Notes under the pieces: model-generated
What the model saw: the letters and a program-made list of their open reading frames with translations, nothing else
What the model was told of the DNA's origin: nothing
Database searches by the model: none
In this document: positions 36,839 through 45,942 of the stretch, piece after piece
Layout of the letters: each line of letters starts with the position of its first letter
Position numbering within the stretch: the stretch's first letter is position 1
NCBI GenBank assembly: GCA_045598105.1
Contig: JAZLLK010000028.1
Coordinates: 1 to 64,000 of the forward strand
DNA length: 64,000 nt
Origin: UBA1205 sp045598105
GTDB taxonomy: Bacteria; Bacteroidota; Bacteroidia; Bacteroidales; WCHB1-69
Reading direction: 5' to 3'
Position numbers and translations under genes: made by a program

Positions 36839-38353
36839 TTATTCAAAGCTGACATCTATTACGGGTGTTACTTTTACGCCGTCGTAACGGGTTTCTACGC
36901 CCATATTATAGGTGGTAATATATAGCACATTGCCGTTTTCATCATACTTAATGGCATTACCATGTAGCAGGCCGCTGCTATAGTTATATTCGGCCATTTT
37001 GGCGGCATTTTCCCAATAGTATATTACTTTACCGTCATATTCACCGTTAAAATAGTGTTCTTCCACTTTGATACGCCCGCCCGGATAATAAGTTTTCCAG
37101 CAACCTTCTCTGTTACCGTTATCATATTTACCTGTAATAAGGGTACTATCATTACGATAATACCATCGGCCTGTTTCCAGCCCGGCATCATAATTACCGC
37201 ATTCCAGTGTATCGCCTTCTACGGAAAGTGAAAAAGACAGCCCCTGCATATCGCCGTCATCATATTCTTCCATAGCCAGCACTTCACCCGACGGATAGTA
37301 CCACCACCACTGCCCGTCCTTTTTACCTTTAGAGGTATAGGAGCCCTCTATTTCGGTACGACCATCCTCATAATAATAATACCACTGCCCGGCAGGTTTA
37401 CTGTTAATATACTTACCTTTAGCCTTAAGCATACCGGAAGGATAGAATTCTTTCCACATACCCTGTTTTTTACCGTTATCATCCACCACACCCTCACCCA
37501 GGCGAATACCGTTATGAAATATATAACTTTTTATTACTTTGCCGGTGCTGTCATATTCACGGCGTACACCTTCGGGCACACCTTTAAAATAATGGGCTAC
37601 GGTGTGTATTTTTCCGTTAGGATGGTAATCTGTTTTACGGTCCAAATGCATGGTTTCGGTGGCATTTTCTATAAGTATATCGTTTTCATATTTTTCTATA
37701 TACTTAAAATTACCATTGGCATCATAGTACTTAAAATAGCCGTTCTTTTTACCGTTCAAATACGTACCTTCAGCCAATAATATGCCTTGAGGAGAAAATT
37801 GCTTCCACTGTCCGTTTTTTTGGCCGGAGGCATTATATCGGTTCACGTACTCCCGTTTTATCACATTGCCTTCTTCATAATGCCATACAGTGTGTATATT
37901 ACCTAAAGTATCAGTCATACGTGCCCAGCCGTGCTCTTTGCCACCTTCATAGGGTATAACTGCCAGCACGTGCCCCGCACTGTCCTTACGATACACATTA
38001 CCTGTAATAGTGTCATGCCTATAGGTAATTTCCTCTATGTAAGAGGCGGTGTATATACGGGTAATTCCCTCATAATGACTATTATGATAACTTATTTCAG
38101 ATTGTATATTACCCTGCTCATCATAAAACTTCCATACGCTGTCAAGCAGCATATCCTTGCGGTTACCCTCAGAACGCAACACCCCTGACGGATAATAGGA
38201 TTTCCAGTAGCCGTCGGGCTTGCCGTTACGCATATAGCCCTCACTCGACAGGGTACCATCCTGATAGTAAAACCGTTGCAATGTACTGTCAGATTGTGCC
38301 CACACGAGGCTTACACTCCACACCAATAAGCATAATGCTAATCCCTTTTTCAT
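36839..38353 (-). CDS. secreted MORN-repeat (YwqK-like) protein
   Basis: A signal peptide (MKKGLALCLLVWSVSLVWA) opens the 504-residue protein. The rest is about twenty degenerate repeats of 22-24 residues of the form YYxxGxLxxxGxYxNGKxxGxWxxYY, the MORN_2/YwqK pattern. Many database entries name such proteins a toxin-antitoxin 'antitoxin', but there is no sign of that here: it is a single exported repeat protein. The start at 38353 is preferred over 38368 because it gives the signal peptide directly. Function unknown. Confidence 0.9.
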   Translation of the reverse strand: MKKGLALCLLVWSVSLVWAQSDSTLQRFYYQDGTLSSEGYMRNGKPDGYWKSYYPSGVLRSEGNRKDMLLDSVWKFYDEQGNIQSEISYHNSHYEGITRIYTASYIEEITYRHDTITGNVYRKDSAGHVLAVIPYEGGKEHGWARMTDTLGNIHTVWHYEEGNVIKREYVNRYNASGQKNGQWKQFSPQGILLAEGTYLNGKKNGYFKYYDANGNFKYIEKYENDILIENATETMHLDRKTDYHPNGKIHTVAHYFKGVPEGVRREYDSTGKVIKSYIFHNGIRLGEGVVDDNGKKQGMWKEFYPSGMLKAKGKYINSKPAGQWYYYYEDGRTEIEGSYTSKGKKDGQWWWYYPSGEVLAMEEYDDGDMQGLSFSLSVEGDTLECGNYDAGLETGRWYYRNDSTLITGKYDNGNREGCWKTYYPGGRIKVEEHYFNGEYDGKVIYYWENAAKMAEYNYSSGLLHGNAIKYDENGNVLYITTYNMGVETRYDGVKVTPVIDVSFE

Positions 38354-38379
38354 ATTTTCTATAGGCATATATACGCATG

Positions 38380-38387
38380 CAAAGATA
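38380..38387 (-). promoter_or_regulatory. -7 element for the MORN-repeat gene
   Basis: Minus-strand TATCTTTG matches TAnnTTTG, 26 bases before the start, with an A tract upstream. Confidence 0.72.
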
Positions 38388-38592
38388 ACATTTTTTATAC
38401 TACTATGACCGACTCCGGTACTTAATATTTTTTTTTGCTTTCAGGCAACATTTTATCTGTAAATGGTGTCTATATAAATGGTGAAGTTTTTTTTTAGGGC
38501 AAAAAAAATTACAAGAATAAGTAAAGGCAGACACTATTCTTACATCACCATTAATAAAAGGTTCTGCTATATAATTTAATTGGAAAAGAAGA

Positions 38593-39789
38593 ATGAAAAA
38601 ATTATTTATCATCATGTTAGCCATACTCATCTGCGGATGTGTATGGGCTCAAAAATCCGGCATCGGCTTTATGCGTAACACATCTGAAGCCATAAAAACG
38701 AATCAAAAAGAAGCCATGGTACGTAAAGCAAACATCAATTATGAAATGACGGGATACACCACCAGTGATAACTTACGCACCGTACGCTTTACCTACAATG
38801 CACAGCACAAGCTTATAGCCTGCTATAGTGATGAAGCAGGTGACTACACAGTAATAGACTCCATGAAATATGACGCTAATGGCAATATGGTACGCATGGA
38901 TGGTTACCAATGGATAGATAACACATGGAAACATGTATATTATATAGAATACACCTATGATAATAACAACAACCGCACTTCCAGAACCAATTACAACCTA
39001 TTCCAGGGAGAATGGAACTTAGGCGGAGTATACAGCTACACTTACAATAGCAATAATCAGCTGATATATAAAAAGCTCACCATGGGCAACAATGTGATAT
39101 CTGCTGTAGATTACACGTATGAAAACGGACATTTGTCCACCGAAGTATGGAGTTATAGCAGATATGGCGGTGGCATGGAAACTTCGGAAAAAATATGCTA
39201 CTACTACACCAATAATAAGCTCACCCGCTCGGAAGACAGCACCTACACGGAAGGCTTATACTACTATTACGGCCGCAAAGAATATGACTACAACACTAGC
39301 GGCAATATGACAGAATATCGTAAATATGACGAAGAACATGTATTGGCAGAAAAGTCCATATTCACATACGATACCCAATACAAGTTGGAGAACACCGCCA
39401 TGCCTGTATCACCCGAATTGGAACGACCTTACCTGTATAACAATACCAATATATATACCAAAGAAATGTGGCACACCTTGGCCATAGGCAATGAACTCAA
39501 ATATGCATTTGACTACAATTACACCTATAGCACCCCTACTGCCATAGCCGATAACGAGGTGAAAAATGTAAGCCTGAATCCTAATCCTGCCCGCAACATG
39601 CTTTGCATAAGCGGTGAATATGAAAACATACAAAGCATGGATATATACAATATAGCCGGTCAAAAAGTAATGCATGTAAACGAATATGTAAACGTATTAG
39701 ACATATCGACATTGGCCAATGGCATGTACCTGCTTCAATTGAATGGCGAGCAAGCCCGCTTTACAGGTAAATTTGTAAAAGCACATTAA
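38593..39789 (+). CDS. T9SS-exported YD/RHS-like repeat protein
   Basis: A signal peptide (1-19, VWAQ) precedes a region of Tyr/Asn/Asp-rich strands such as YTYDNNNNRTSR and YDYNTSGNMTEY, resembling YD/RHS-type repeats. The last 75 residues form a type A sorting domain for the type IX secretion system (VSLNPNPARNMLCISG, then MDIYNIAGQKV and LANGMYLLQL). It is therefore likely secreted or anchored on the cell surface. It diverges from the MORN-repeat gene. The role is unknown. Confidence 0.9.
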   Translation: MKKLFIIMLAILICGCVWAQKSGIGFMRNTSEAIKTNQKEAMVRKANINYEMTGYTTSDNLRTVRFTYNAQHKLIACYSDEAGDYTVIDSMKYDANGNMVRMDGYQWIDNTWKHVYYIEYTYDNNNNRTSRTNYNLFQGEWNLGGVYSYTYNSNNQLIYKKLTMGNNVISAVDYTYENGHLSTEVWSYSRYGGGMETSEKICYYYTNNKLTRSEDSTYTEGLYYYYGRKEYDYNTSGNMTEYRKYDEEHVLAEKSIFTYDTQYKLENTAMPVSPELERPYLYNNTNIYTKEMWHTLAIGNELKYAFDYNYTYSTPTAIADNEVKNVSLNPNPARNMLCISGEYENIQSMDIYNIAGQKVMHVNEYVNVLDISTLANGMYLLQLNGEQARFTGKFVKAH

Positions 39790-39813
39790 TTCCCAAAATC
39801 CATACAACCTCCC

Positions 39814-39848
39814 AAGAAGCACCTTACACAAGGTGCTTCTTATTTTTT
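39814..39848 (+). terminator. terminator of the T9SS cargo gene
   Basis: AAGAAGCACCTT (39814-39825) pairs perfectly with AAGGTGCTTCTT (39830-39841) around a 4-base loop, followed by a T-rich tail. Confidence 0.95.
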
Positions 39849-40089
39849 ATATATACCTGATTATATACCACCATACATACAGGCTACCCGTGCTATGCAT
39901 AATACATTGACTAGTGCGTATATGGTATATTCATACGCTATCGGTACTAACTTCATAAAAAAAAGATGTATGTGAAAGAGGGAAGAGAAAAAGGGAACCG
40001 ACTTTTAACACCAATATCATAACAGGCATACGCCCAAAGGTGTACACATGCAGCATTATTACATATAGGACAACTCAGGCTGTATAAAG
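39849..40089. other. spacer with no recognised feature
   Basis: After the terminator, about 240 AT-rich bases separate convergent genes. I see no gene, tRNA or clear regulatory signal. Confidence 0.6.
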
Positions 40090-41946
40090 TTAAAACTGAA
40101 AATATATAAAGGCCTGAAAATCGGCGGTAACAAACTGGTATACCACAAACACTGTTACCACCACGACCAGTAATATAACAGGCAATGGCAAAGTGGCAAA
40201 ATTATAGCGGTACAGGCGTTTAAAGCGGTCGGGCAGCCAGTGAATAATCATACCCAAAACAAAAAGCAATATAACCTTATAATGAGATGCACATATAGTG
40301 CCTATTAGCGACATATCCCACAGGTTTCCTATTTGTGCTACCATATTTTTAGCGGTATTCCATGCTTCTTCGTTGGCTATGGCAGGGTCCAAATTGGATC
40401 CGGAGCGGAAGAACAACCGGGTGAAGGTAATGAACACAAAGGTGGTAAATACTGCCCATACATGGGAAAGCCATTTTACAGGCTGAGGCGACACCACTAC
40501 ATGGTATAGCATAGAGAGCAAGGCTCCCGCAAACAACATACCTGTCCACACCACTCCTATACGGAATATGGGAGCGGGCATAAAATATTGTAACAGTAGC
40601 ATAAGGGCAAACAAGGCTAAGGTTACTGCGGCCTTCATATAATGATTGCAGCGTTTCCAAAATTCAAAGGCCAGCATACCCATGCCGTTGAGGCCGCCCC
40701 ATATCATAAAATTCCAGCTGGCGCCGTGCCACAATCCGCCCAGCAACATGGTATCCATACGGTTAATATTGGTAAATATGGCTTTGCGTGCCGAAGGCAC
40801 TAAAATATACACCATAGCTACCACCAACATAACAGACACGATAGTGATACTTACCCACACATTGTTCACCAGGAACATAGCTATAAGCAGTATAACAGCC
40901 AATATGAAAAAAGTGCCGAAGGTAGCATTGCGGTTACCGCCCAGCGGTATATAAAGATAACTTTGCAGCCACTTAGATAATGATATGTGCCACCGTTTCC
41001 AAAAATTACCCGGATTTACAGCTTTATAGGGAGAGTTGAAGTTTTGAGGCAATTTAAATCCCATAAGCGAGGCTACACCTATGGCTATATCGGTATAGCC
41101 CGAAAAATCGGCATATACCTGCAGGGAATAGGCAAACAGGGCAAACAGATTTTCAAATCCGGTAAACATTAAAGGATTGGAGAACACCCTGTCAATAAAA
41201 TTCACGGCCAAATAATCGCTCAATATCATTTTTTTTGCCAAGCCGTTGAGTATCCAAAATACGGCTATACCGAATTGCTTACGGGACAAAAAATAAGGAG
41301 TATGCAGTTGAGGTACAAACTCATTGGCTCTTACTATAGGGCCTGCCACCAGTTGGGGAAAAAAGCTGACATAAAAACCAAAGTCCAATATATTGTTCAC
41401 AGGCTCTATTTTTTGCCTATATACATCCATGATATAACTGATAGTTTGGAAAGTATAGAACGATATACCCACAGGCAGCAATATTTTATCCACGGTAAAG
41501 TGGGAGCCTGTAAAGTTATTGGCCCATAAGGCCAAATAATTTACCACATGTATATGAGTACCCAGCAAGCTGTTAATAACATCTACAAAGAAATAGGCGT
41601 ATTTAAAATAGAACAGCACGCTCAAATTAAGCACCAGAGCCAGTAGCACCCATCCGTTCTTTCGTTTACGGGTAGCCGCATGATATATACCTTTTCCTAT
41701 GAAGAAATTAATAAAAATATCAAATACGAGTATCAAAACAAACATACCGCTTGTTTTGAAATAGAAGAACAAACTCACAAACAGCAAAAAGCTATTACGC
41801 AGCAGCAGTTTGCTGTGTAAAAAAGAGAAGAACAGCATTATCACGGCGAAGAATGCCCAAAAGTAAAACCGGGTAAACAATAAGGGCTGTTCCGCATTGA
41901 ATGCGAATACACGGTCCAAAAATGCAAGTATATTATTCCAATCCAT
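40090..41946 (-). CDS. MBOAT family O-acyltransferase (AlgI/PatA-like)
   Basis: The 618-residue protein is a polytopic membrane-bound O-acyltransferase. The catalytic His lies in LLGGLWHGASWNF, and the conserved segments QTISYIMDVYR, FFPQLVAGPIVR and YADFSGYTDIAIG are all present. It moves acyl groups, usually acetyl, across the membrane onto a glycan. Two SGNH-hydrolase proteins are encoded just upstream with overlapping frames, so the three genes form an O-acetylation cassette like AlgI/J/X or PatA/B systems. The glycan target is not known. Confidence 0.94.
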   Translation of the reverse strand: MDWNNILAFLDRVFAFNAEQPLLFTRFYFWAFFAVIMLFFSFLHSKLLLRNSFLLFVSLFFYFKTSGMFVLILVFDIFINFFIGKGIYHAATRKRKNGWVLLALVLNLSVLFYFKYAYFFVDVINSLLGTHIHVVNYLALWANNFTGSHFTVDKILLPVGISFYTFQTISYIMDVYRQKIEPVNNILDFGFYVSFFPQLVAGPIVRANEFVPQLHTPYFLSRKQFGIAVFWILNGLAKKMILSDYLAVNFIDRVFSNPLMFTGFENLFALFAYSLQVYADFSGYTDIAIGVASLMGFKLPQNFNSPYKAVNPGNFWKRWHISLSKWLQSYLYIPLGGNRNATFGTFFILAVILLIAMFLVNNVWVSITIVSVMLVVAMVYILVPSARKAIFTNINRMDTMLLGGLWHGASWNFMIWGGLNGMGMLAFEFWKRCNHYMKAAVTLALFALMLLLQYFMPAPIFRIGVVWTGMLFAGALLSMLYHVVVSPQPVKWLSHVWAVFTTFVFITFTRLFFRSGSNLDPAIANEEAWNTAKNMVAQIGNLWDMSLIGTICASHYKVILLFVLGMIIHWLPDRFKRLYRYNFATLPLPVILLVVVVTVFVVYQFVTADFQAFIYFQF

Positions 41947-43219
41947 GTGATTTTGCTTTGTTTTTAAGATATGTTTCGTATTCCATGAGCATGGCGTTGA
42001 ACAGCACGTCGCCCCATATATTATAGCCCGTGGTGGTAAAGTGCACCTTATCTTTTTTGGCCAGGCCGGCTTTTTCCCAATCGGCCATTGATTTTAAGCC
42101 GCCCATGTAGGCAAACCAGTCAAATACGCCCGTATGATAATAAGTAGCCAGGCTTTTAAAGGCCAATTCCGCCAAATATCCGTTAGGGTTATTGGCATAG
42201 CTGCGACGGTTTTTGCGGTAACTGTCGTTATTGGTGGTAAACAGCACCTGACATTGTGGTGCCACCGAGCGTATGCGGGTTATTAAGCGTTTATAATTCT
42301 GTATAAATACCGTGGTATCAAAATCGGTACCGCTGGCATCATTGATACCTATGGAGAATATGCACAAGTCGGGCTTAAGCAACTGCAAGTCCTTCTCCAT
42401 GAGTTCGCAACGCAAATACGAAGGCACGCTGGCGCCATTAATACCTATATCCACATACGAAAGGCCGCCCTGTTCGTTGTCGGCATAAAAGCCTCGCAAG
42501 TAGAAATTTTCCCACAGGCTGTCGCCTACGGATTCAAAGGCCACGGTAAAGCCTTCTACCAATGTATCCAAGTCAAAACGGTAAGCTTTAATATCTTCAT
42601 TATAATCGCCGTAGGCCACCAGTGAATCACCATATATCAGCTTAGGCTGTACCCAAGAGGAATCGCTGTAACCCAGCAGGTACACTACGGAGAAGGAAAA
42701 ATGTATGCTGTCATTATTACGCATGGCTATGGTAGCAGTACTCAGGGTATCATGCGGTACGCCGCAAATGCCCATAACACCCATACCGTAAGAGGCATCA
42801 CGCTGAGTATTTTTACAATAGAACCATTTACCGCTATGGTTCGATTTATAGCTCACAGGGTTATTGGTTCCGGCCACATGAAAAGGAAAGAGCATACCGC
42901 GTGAAGAGGTCATATCAGGAACAAGGGTAAGCCAATGGGAGCGATGACGATTAGTAAATATTCCGGCCTGTATATGTGAGCCGCCCATGTGCAGTATGGT
43001 AAACTTATGGTTGCCACCATCAAATATGTGGTGGTCAAGAAATTGAAAAAAACATTCCAATGCCATGGTGTCACCGCCGGGGTATTCTATATGGCCCATA
43101 TCGGCACTATAATGCGGGCTTAGGGGCACAGGCTTGTGTGGCCATTGGGCCTGCGTGTTCATGGTGCACAGCAGGCATATTTCACACATTATCACCTTTA
43201 TATATGTAGCACGTTTCAT
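41933..43219 (-). CDS. exported SGNH-hydrolase-fold protein (GGSH variant)
   Basis: A signal peptide (about 1-25) precedes an SGNH hydrolase domain. Block I is unusual, HMGGSHIQAG instead of GDS; block III is SIGINDASGTDF; and block V is KVHFTTTGYNIWG, so Ser, Asp-equivalent and His are present. It overlaps the MBOAT gene by 14 bases and the second SGNH gene by one base. Within the cassette it likely accepts or transfers the acetyl group in the periplasm. Confidence 0.9.
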   Translation of the reverse strand: MKRATYIKVIMCEICLLCTMNTQAQWPHKPVPLSPHYSADMGHIEYPGGDTMALECFFQFLDHHIFDGGNHKFTILHMGGSHIQAGIFTNRHRSHWLTLVPDMTSSRGMLFPFHVAGTNNPVSYKSNHSGKWFYCKNTQRDASYGMGVMGICGVPHDTLSTATIAMRNNDSIHFSFSVVYLLGYSDSSWVQPKLIYGDSLVAYGDYNEDIKAYRFDLDTLVEGFTVAFESVGDSLWENFYLRGFYADNEQGGLSYVDIGINGASVPSYLRCELMEKDLQLLKPDLCIFSIGINDASGTDFDTTVFIQNYKRLITRIRSVAPQCQVLFTTNNDSYRKNRRSYANNPNGYLAELAFKSLATYYHTGVFDWFAYMGGLKSMADWEKAGLAKKDKVHFTTTGYNIWGDVLFNAMLMEYETYLKNKAKSHGLE

Positions 43220-44661
43220 TATTTACTATTTTTCATAAAACGTTCTATCAGCACTTCAGGGCAACGTTTACGCAAAGCGTAGAACTGATAATGCAGCAGG
43301 AAAGCATCAGAGAGGGTACCGGCTATTTTGAGGGCACCGGCCTCGGTAAAGTGAACATAATCACCTCCTGCCCAGGCAGGAGAGTGTTTTACCCATGATA
43401 CCATGGAGTTTTTACCACCCATTACGTTATACATATCCCAATAGGCGGCATCATTATTAAGCACTGTTTTTTTCAGAGCTTCATTCATAGCGGGCAAATA
43501 GGTATAGGTTTGCATTACACCGTCAATTCTTTTAGACATATCGGAAGGCCCTATGAATAATATTTTAGCCTTAGGATTACAATGGTGTATGTATTGTATT
43601 TGCCTGGCTATACGCTCCATATAACTATCTATAGCCTTTTGGCTATTAATTTGCGGCATCATATTGCCGCCGTACTGCATAATAATAAGCCGTACGTTCA
43701 TATTAGCATTACATTGCGACAGAGTGAGAGAGTCCATGCGGGTGAATATGGTACCCGAGCAGCCTCGCATAGGCACATTATCTACGGTAACACCGGCAGT
43801 ATTCTCCATAGATACGGCATATATTTCGGCTACGCCGTGCATGTGTATGGTAGCCTGGCTTACGGGCTTATTCATATTCCAAGTAAGGCGGCTTACGCCC
43901 CTATACGATGCCGATACCGAGCGTGTAACGCCGTTACAGGTGGCGGTAAAACCGGCTGCATTATTACCTATGAGCAAAACTACTCGGGAAAACGATTGTG
44001 TTTCTTTAAAGGAGCGACTACCCGTGCTGGCGCCCACAGTAACGGAAGCGTCACCATTCAATTGGGCCAAATTGGCCAAAATACCATAGCGGTGATGGGA
44101 TGCCCTATGCTGTGAGGTATCGCCATATACCACATAACGGCTAAGGCTGCCGGCATAACTTTGACGCACGGTAAACGACGGAATAGTTTGTATAGGAGGT
44201 ACCATGCCGGCACCGCCGCCGCCAAACTGCTCCTGCAAACGGTGACGCAGCATGCTGGATATACGGTCCATTTCTATTTGTGAATCGCCATAATGCACTA
44301 TATGTATGGCTTTATCACTGCTTTTGGCATTTTCCATTATGGCAAACAACTTATCAAAATAGGTATAGTCCTCATGAGGAAAATATATGCGGGCCACATT
44401 ATTACGCACATAATCACGATAGAACACCAGGCTGTCAGCTATGCTTTGTGATTGCGAAACATCAGTTTGGCTTTGCAAAGCATTCAAATTACCTTCTATA
44501 TCTACTTCTTCCACGCTATTATCAGCCAATATGGAAGCGGGCGATGGAAATTTAAGTTCGGCAATGCCTATATTTACACCATCATGAGGAAACACCATGC
44601 CGAGCAAGGCCATGAGCAAAAATGATAATATCGTAAAAATTAATACTTTATATGGTTTCAT
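43219..44661 (-). CDS. membrane-anchored SGNH/GDSL hydrolase-fold protein
   Basis: An uncleaved N-terminal membrane helix (about 8-25) is followed by an SGNH domain. Block I is VHYGDSQIEMDRISSMLR; a FGGGGAGMVPP segment typical of Bacteroidota cassettes follows; block III has IMQYGGNMMP; and block V is GDYVHFTEAGALKIAG. It is the first gene of the MBOAT cassette and has a consensus promoter. Likely a periplasmic acetyltransferase or esterase partner of the MBOAT protein. Confidence 0.9.
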   Translation of the reverse strand: MKPYKVLIFTILSFLLMALLGMVFPHDGVNIGIAELKFPSPASILADNSVEEVDIEGNLNALQSQTDVSQSQSIADSLVFYRDYVRNNVARIYFPHEDYTYFDKLFAIMENAKSSDKAIHIVHYGDSQIEMDRISSMLRHRLQEQFGGGGAGMVPPIQTIPSFTVRQSYAGSLSRYVVYGDTSQHRASHHRYGILANLAQLNGDASVTVGASTGSRSFKETQSFSRVVLLIGNNAAGFTATCNGVTRSVSASYRGVSRLTWNMNKPVSQATIHMHGVAEIYAVSMENTAGVTVDNVPMRGCSGTIFTRMDSLTLSQCNANMNVRLIIMQYGGNMMPQINSQKAIDSYMERIARQIQYIHHCNPKAKILFIGPSDMSKRIDGVMQTYTYLPAMNEALKKTVLNNDAAYWDMYNVMGGKNSMVSWVKHSPAWAGGDYVHFTEAGALKIAGTLSDAFLLHYQFYALRKRCPEVLIERFMKNSK

Positions 44662-44692
44662 TTCTATTTTACTTACATAAAAACACTAACTA

Positions 44693-44700
44693 CAAAGGTA
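44693..44700 (-). promoter_or_regulatory. -7 element of the SGNH-MBOAT operon
   Basis: Minus-strand TACCTTTG matches TAnnTTTG, 31 bases before the first SGNH start, with a 7-base A tract upstream. Confidence 0.72.
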
Positions 44701-44837
44701 ACACTTTTTTTGCTGACAGCGACACATGCTGTCAATTATTAAGCATAAAGCACCCACAGGCGGCCTACATATGTATAACACAAGCGGTTAACATAGAATT
44801 ACCGCAACCATATCACAGGAATATCCGCACATGTATA

Positions 44838-45767
44838 TTATGCCTGTACTATACGGAAGGTGGCATCATAAAACCGGTTATAACCGGTAATACGAAGCAG
44901 GGCGGAAAGCTCGGCCGGAGATAAATTATACCACACGGAAAAGTACTTCCACAATTCTTTCATGCGGTTAAGCATCACTTCCGGCCTGTAATAGGAAGCA
45001 TAAGTTTGCCACAAATCGGCATAAAAACGGGCGAACAATGCATGCTTTTGTGCTGCGGGCATGGGTATATTATGCTGTATATCATATAGCAGAAAGGGGT
45101 TACGCAACATACCTCTACCCGGCATACAGGCCTGCAGTTGCGGAAAGCGGCACAATAATTGATAATAATCATCGGGGGTGAATATATCACCGTTATATAC
45201 CAGCTTATGATGTGATGCCTGCATACATTGGGCAAACATATCAGTATGTGGCGTACCCTCATATTGTTGTACGCCCAGGCGGGCGTGTATGGCTATAAAG
45301 TCCAGTTCATAAGGCTGCATAGCCTGCAACATACGCAGTATTTCGGTAGGGTCAGCCCAGCCCAGCCGCATTTTAAGTGACAGTTTTATGGGAGAGGCCG
45401 ATTGCACCTTTTCCACTATGTTACATACTATATCGGGGTGAGGCATAAGTCCGCATGCCCGCTGCTTATGCACTATTTTAGGCATGGGGCAGCCCATATT
45501 AAGGTTCACCCTGCGATAACCCATATCATATATATAAGCGGCCGTAACGGCTATGTTATCAGCATTATTGCCTATAAGCTGGGGAATAAGGGATATTTCT
45601 TCATCTATGGGATATATATCGGTAAAGCCGTTCGGCTTAAGGCCGGTAGCGGGCACCGCCGCTACAAAAGGAGCCACCACATAATCCGCTCCCGTAAAAT
45701 AGCGGAAATATACCTTGCGAAACAGCCGCATACTTATACCATGAAAAGGTGCAAAATAGAATTCCAT
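44838..45767 (-). CDS. tRNA-dihydrouridine synthase family protein
   Basis: Dus enzymes reduce uridines of the tRNA D loop with FMN and NADPH. The 309-residue protein opens with YFAPFHGISMRLFRKVY. It holds the catalytic NMGCPMPKIVHK segment with the active Cys, then KMRLGW, the FIAIHARLGVQQYEG phosphate region and VYNGDIFTPDD. The type (DusA/B/C) is not clear. A consensus promoter lies just upstream, and the gene diverges from the DPP IV gene. Confidence 0.94.
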   Translation of the reverse strand: MEFYFAPFHGISMRLFRKVYFRYFTGADYVVAPFVAAVPATGLKPNGFTDIYPIDEEISLIPQLIGNNADNIAVTAAYIYDMGYRRVNLNMGCPMPKIVHKQRACGLMPHPDIVCNIVEKVQSASPIKLSLKMRLGWADPTEILRMLQAMQPYELDFIAIHARLGVQQYEGTPHTDMFAQCMQASHHKLVYNGDIFTPDDYYQLLCRFPQLQACMPGRGMLRNPFLLYDIQHNIPMPAAQKHALFARFYADLWQTYASYYRPEVMLNRMKELWKYFSVWYNLSPAELSALLRITGYNRFYDATFRIVQA

Positions 45768-45772
45768 GCCTG

Positions 45773-45780
45773 CAAAGGTA
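45773..45780 (-). promoter_or_regulatory. -7 element for the dus gene
   Basis: Minus-strand TACCTTTG matches TAnnTTTG, only 6 bases before the ATG, implying a very short leader, with a 7-base A tract upstream. Confidence 0.65.
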
Positions 45781-45906
45781 ACATTTTTTTGTGCATGCTC
45801 ACATGCACATATATAACAGGCAGAATAACAATTATATTAATTACTGTATATCAACTATATAATAATATTTTTAAGTTACTGCACATTGTATATGCAAAAA
45901 AAATGA

Positions 45907-45914
45907 TACTTTTG
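45907..45914 (+). promoter_or_regulatory. -7 element for the DPP IV gene
   Basis: TACTTTTG matches TAnnTTTG, 28 bases before the ATG at 45943, with an A tract upstream. Confidence 0.7.
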
Positions 45915-45942
45915 TATTTTAGTATTTTAAACAAGTAATAGA

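Noticed and set aside
36839..38353. Toxin-antitoxin antitoxin (YwqK) reading of the MORN-repeat protein
   Set aside because: The label comes from automatic naming. The protein is long, has a signal peptide and no toxin gene beside it.
43582..44115. 177-residue frame opposite the first SGNH gene
   Set aside because: It is an antisense shadow of a well-supported gene, with unlikely amino-acid make-up (many His, Tyr and Ile) and no start signal.
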